NCBI GenBank assembly: GCA_000437495.1
Contig: FR897817.1
Location: 1 to 15,250, forward strand
DNA: 15,250 nucleotides
Direction of reading: 5' to 3'
Source: Prevotella sp. CAG:485
GTDB taxonomy: Bacteria > Bacteroidota > Bacteroidia > Bacteroidales > Muribaculaceae
This document shows, one piece after another, positions 14,332 to 15,250 of the stretch. The notes below the pieces were generated by a model. The model did no database searches and was not told where the DNA came from. It worked only from the letters and a program-made list of their open reading frames with translations. The stretch's first letter is position 1. The number at the start of each line of letters is the position of its first letter. Made by a program: the position numbers and the translations under genes.

Positions 14332-15250
14332 ATGGCAACTTCAGTCATCAGAATCAAAAAAATCTGCGCATGGTGTGGAAAAGAGTTTGAGGCTCAAAAA
14401 CTCTCGACTCAATTCTGCTCACACCGTTGCTCATCCCATGCCTATAAGGATAAGAAGAGGCAGGAGAAAAAACAGCGAGCCGAAACAGCTTCACAAAGAA
14501 GCCAACAAAAAAAGAAGGTTGAAGATATAAAGGACAAAGAGTATTTGACCGTTTCGGAGGCAGCCCAATTATTAGGCTTTACACGAGATGGTGTATATAA
14601 GCTGATATATCGGGGCCTCTTAAAAGCACATCGGATAACGAGTCACTGGACAGTAATCTATCGTAAAGATATAGATGAGATGATTACGGCTCGACCGATT
14701 GATCCTTCAGGCATTTCTAAGAAAGATAGAGAACCAATCACCGAGTTTTACACAACCAAGGAAGTGTTGGAAAAATTCTCCATCAGCAATTCATGGCTTT
14801 TCAAAGCCGCCAAACAGCAGAATATTCCCAAAGTCACACAGCACGGTAAGACCTACTGGAGCAAGAAACACTGCGACATGATATTCGGCAAAAAAGATAC
14901 TTCTGTTGAAGAAATAACTGAATGGTATTCTGTTGCTGAAATCCAGGAAATATTTGGCATGACCCTCCCGGCGATATATTGCCTTGTTTCAAAAGTTGGA
15001 ATACCCAAGAAGAAGGAAGGTAAGGAAGTCCGCTATTCAAAGAAACATTTTGATGCGGCAAAAGGTATTGCCGAGCCTGTTGAACCGGAATGGTACAGCA
15101 TTGCCGAGGCAACCGAGAAGTTCAACATGTCACGCGACCAACTTCACTATTATATCAAGACCTACAAGGTCAAGAAGAAAATGGTCGGCAAATATTGCTA
15201 TCTCGCAAAAGACGAAGTAGATGTGGAAAACCCAGGCGCGGATGACCCCT
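14332..15250 (+). CDS. Zinc-ribbon and tandem HTH (excisionase/MerR-like) protein, 3' end outside the window
   Basis: At least 306 residues, open at the window edge. The N-terminus has a CxxC...CxxxC zinc ribbon (Cys12, Cys15, Cys29, Cys33; CAWCGKEF ... FCSHRC), then a Lys/Glu/Gln-rich linker (40-68). Four tandem HTH_17-like modules follow at about 70-118 (YLTVSEAAQLLGFTRDGVYK), 139-185, 197-245 and 253-297, each starting with an aromatic-serine/threonine step and ending in a short strand. Such modules occur in excisionases and phage/ICE regulators, and I recall similar proteins beside integrases of Bacteroides mobile elements. I chose ATG 14332 (MATSVIRIKK), with AAGGG just upstream; in-frame ATGs at 14305 and 14245 exist, but the latter would translate the iterons. 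Codon use and AT content differ from the genes to the left. Likely role: DNA binding for element excision or control (inference). Confidence 0.75.
   Translation, partial: MATSVIRIKKICAWCGKEFEAQKLSTQFCSHRCSSHAYKDKKRQEKKQRAETASQRSQQKKKVEDIKDKEYLTVSEAAQLLGFTRDGVYKLIYRGLLKAHRITSHWTVIYRKDIDEMITARPIDPSGISKKDREPITEFYTTKEVLEKFSISNSWLFKAAKQQNIPKVTQHGKTYWSKKHCDMIFGKKDTSVEEITEWYSVAEIQEIFGMTLPAIYCLVSKVGIPKKKEGKEVRYSKKHFDAAKGIAEPVEPEWYSIAEATEKFNMSRDQLHYYIKTYKVKKKMVGKYCYLAKDEVDVENPGADDP

Noticed and set aside
14172..14357. 61-codon - strand frame
   Set aside because: Lies across the iteron array and the start of the HTH gene; the repeats explain its Tyr/Ile-rich translation and there is no start signal.

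Overview
The window looks like chromosomal DNA of a Bacteroidales gut bacterium, most likely near Muribaculaceae or Bacteroidaceae (inferred). Reasons: five spots match the Bacteroidetes -33/-7 promoter (TTTG, about 20 bp, TAnnTTTG) or its -7 element; Shine-Dalgarno sequences are mostly weak or absent; MiaA, Fcl and MnmE have the Bacteroidales style; and the last 900 bases encode a zinc-ribbon plus multi-HTH protein of a kind I associate with Bacteroides integrative elements. Most of the window is ordinary GC-rich chromosome, while the last 1.2 kb is visibly more AT-rich.

Layout. 49-1158 (-) is a membrane acyltransferase. Divergent from it, 1242-2940 (+) holds a YbhN/LPG-synthase-TM-like flippase-family membrane protein and a small membrane-anchored protein. 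A 426-base gap (2941-3366) has no convincing gene but is rich in inverted repeats, including a predicted three-way-junction fold. 3367-8279 (-) is a probable three-gene operon: a 924-residue protein of unknown function with OB-like parts, a family 2 glycosyltransferase, and GDP-L-fucose synthase. 8280-8710 carries divergent promoters. 8711-9229 (+) is a small secreted protein, followed by strong hairpins, a tRNA-Arg(ACG) with its own promoter, and a bidirectional terminator. 9545-11682 (-) is pepT then miaA. 11759-14061 (+) is a lipoprotein DNA/RNA nuclease overlapping mnmE by 25 bases. From 14062 to the end the sequence looks like the left end of an integrated element.

How the genes relate. 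The acyltransferase, glycosyltransferase, GDP-fucose synthase and flippase-like protein fit cell-surface glycan synthesis or modification, without forming one locus. tRNA-Arg, miaA and mnmE form a loose translation/tRNA-modification neighbourhood; MiaA acts on UNN-reading tRNAs, so it does not serve this tRNA-Arg.

The points most worth a second look are: (a) a degenerate hexapeptide repeat in MnmE that appears to start from the G4 motif itself and sits between G4 and G5; (b) four RTATAC iterons at an exact 10-bp period, 40 bp upstream of a protein with at least four tandem HTH modules; (c) the chance that mnmE's conserved 3' end is the attachment site of that element; and (d) predicted structured RNAs at 3236-3330 and 9291-9333 whose G-U pairs favour one strand. 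No integrase, CRISPR array, rRNA or complete defence system is visible.
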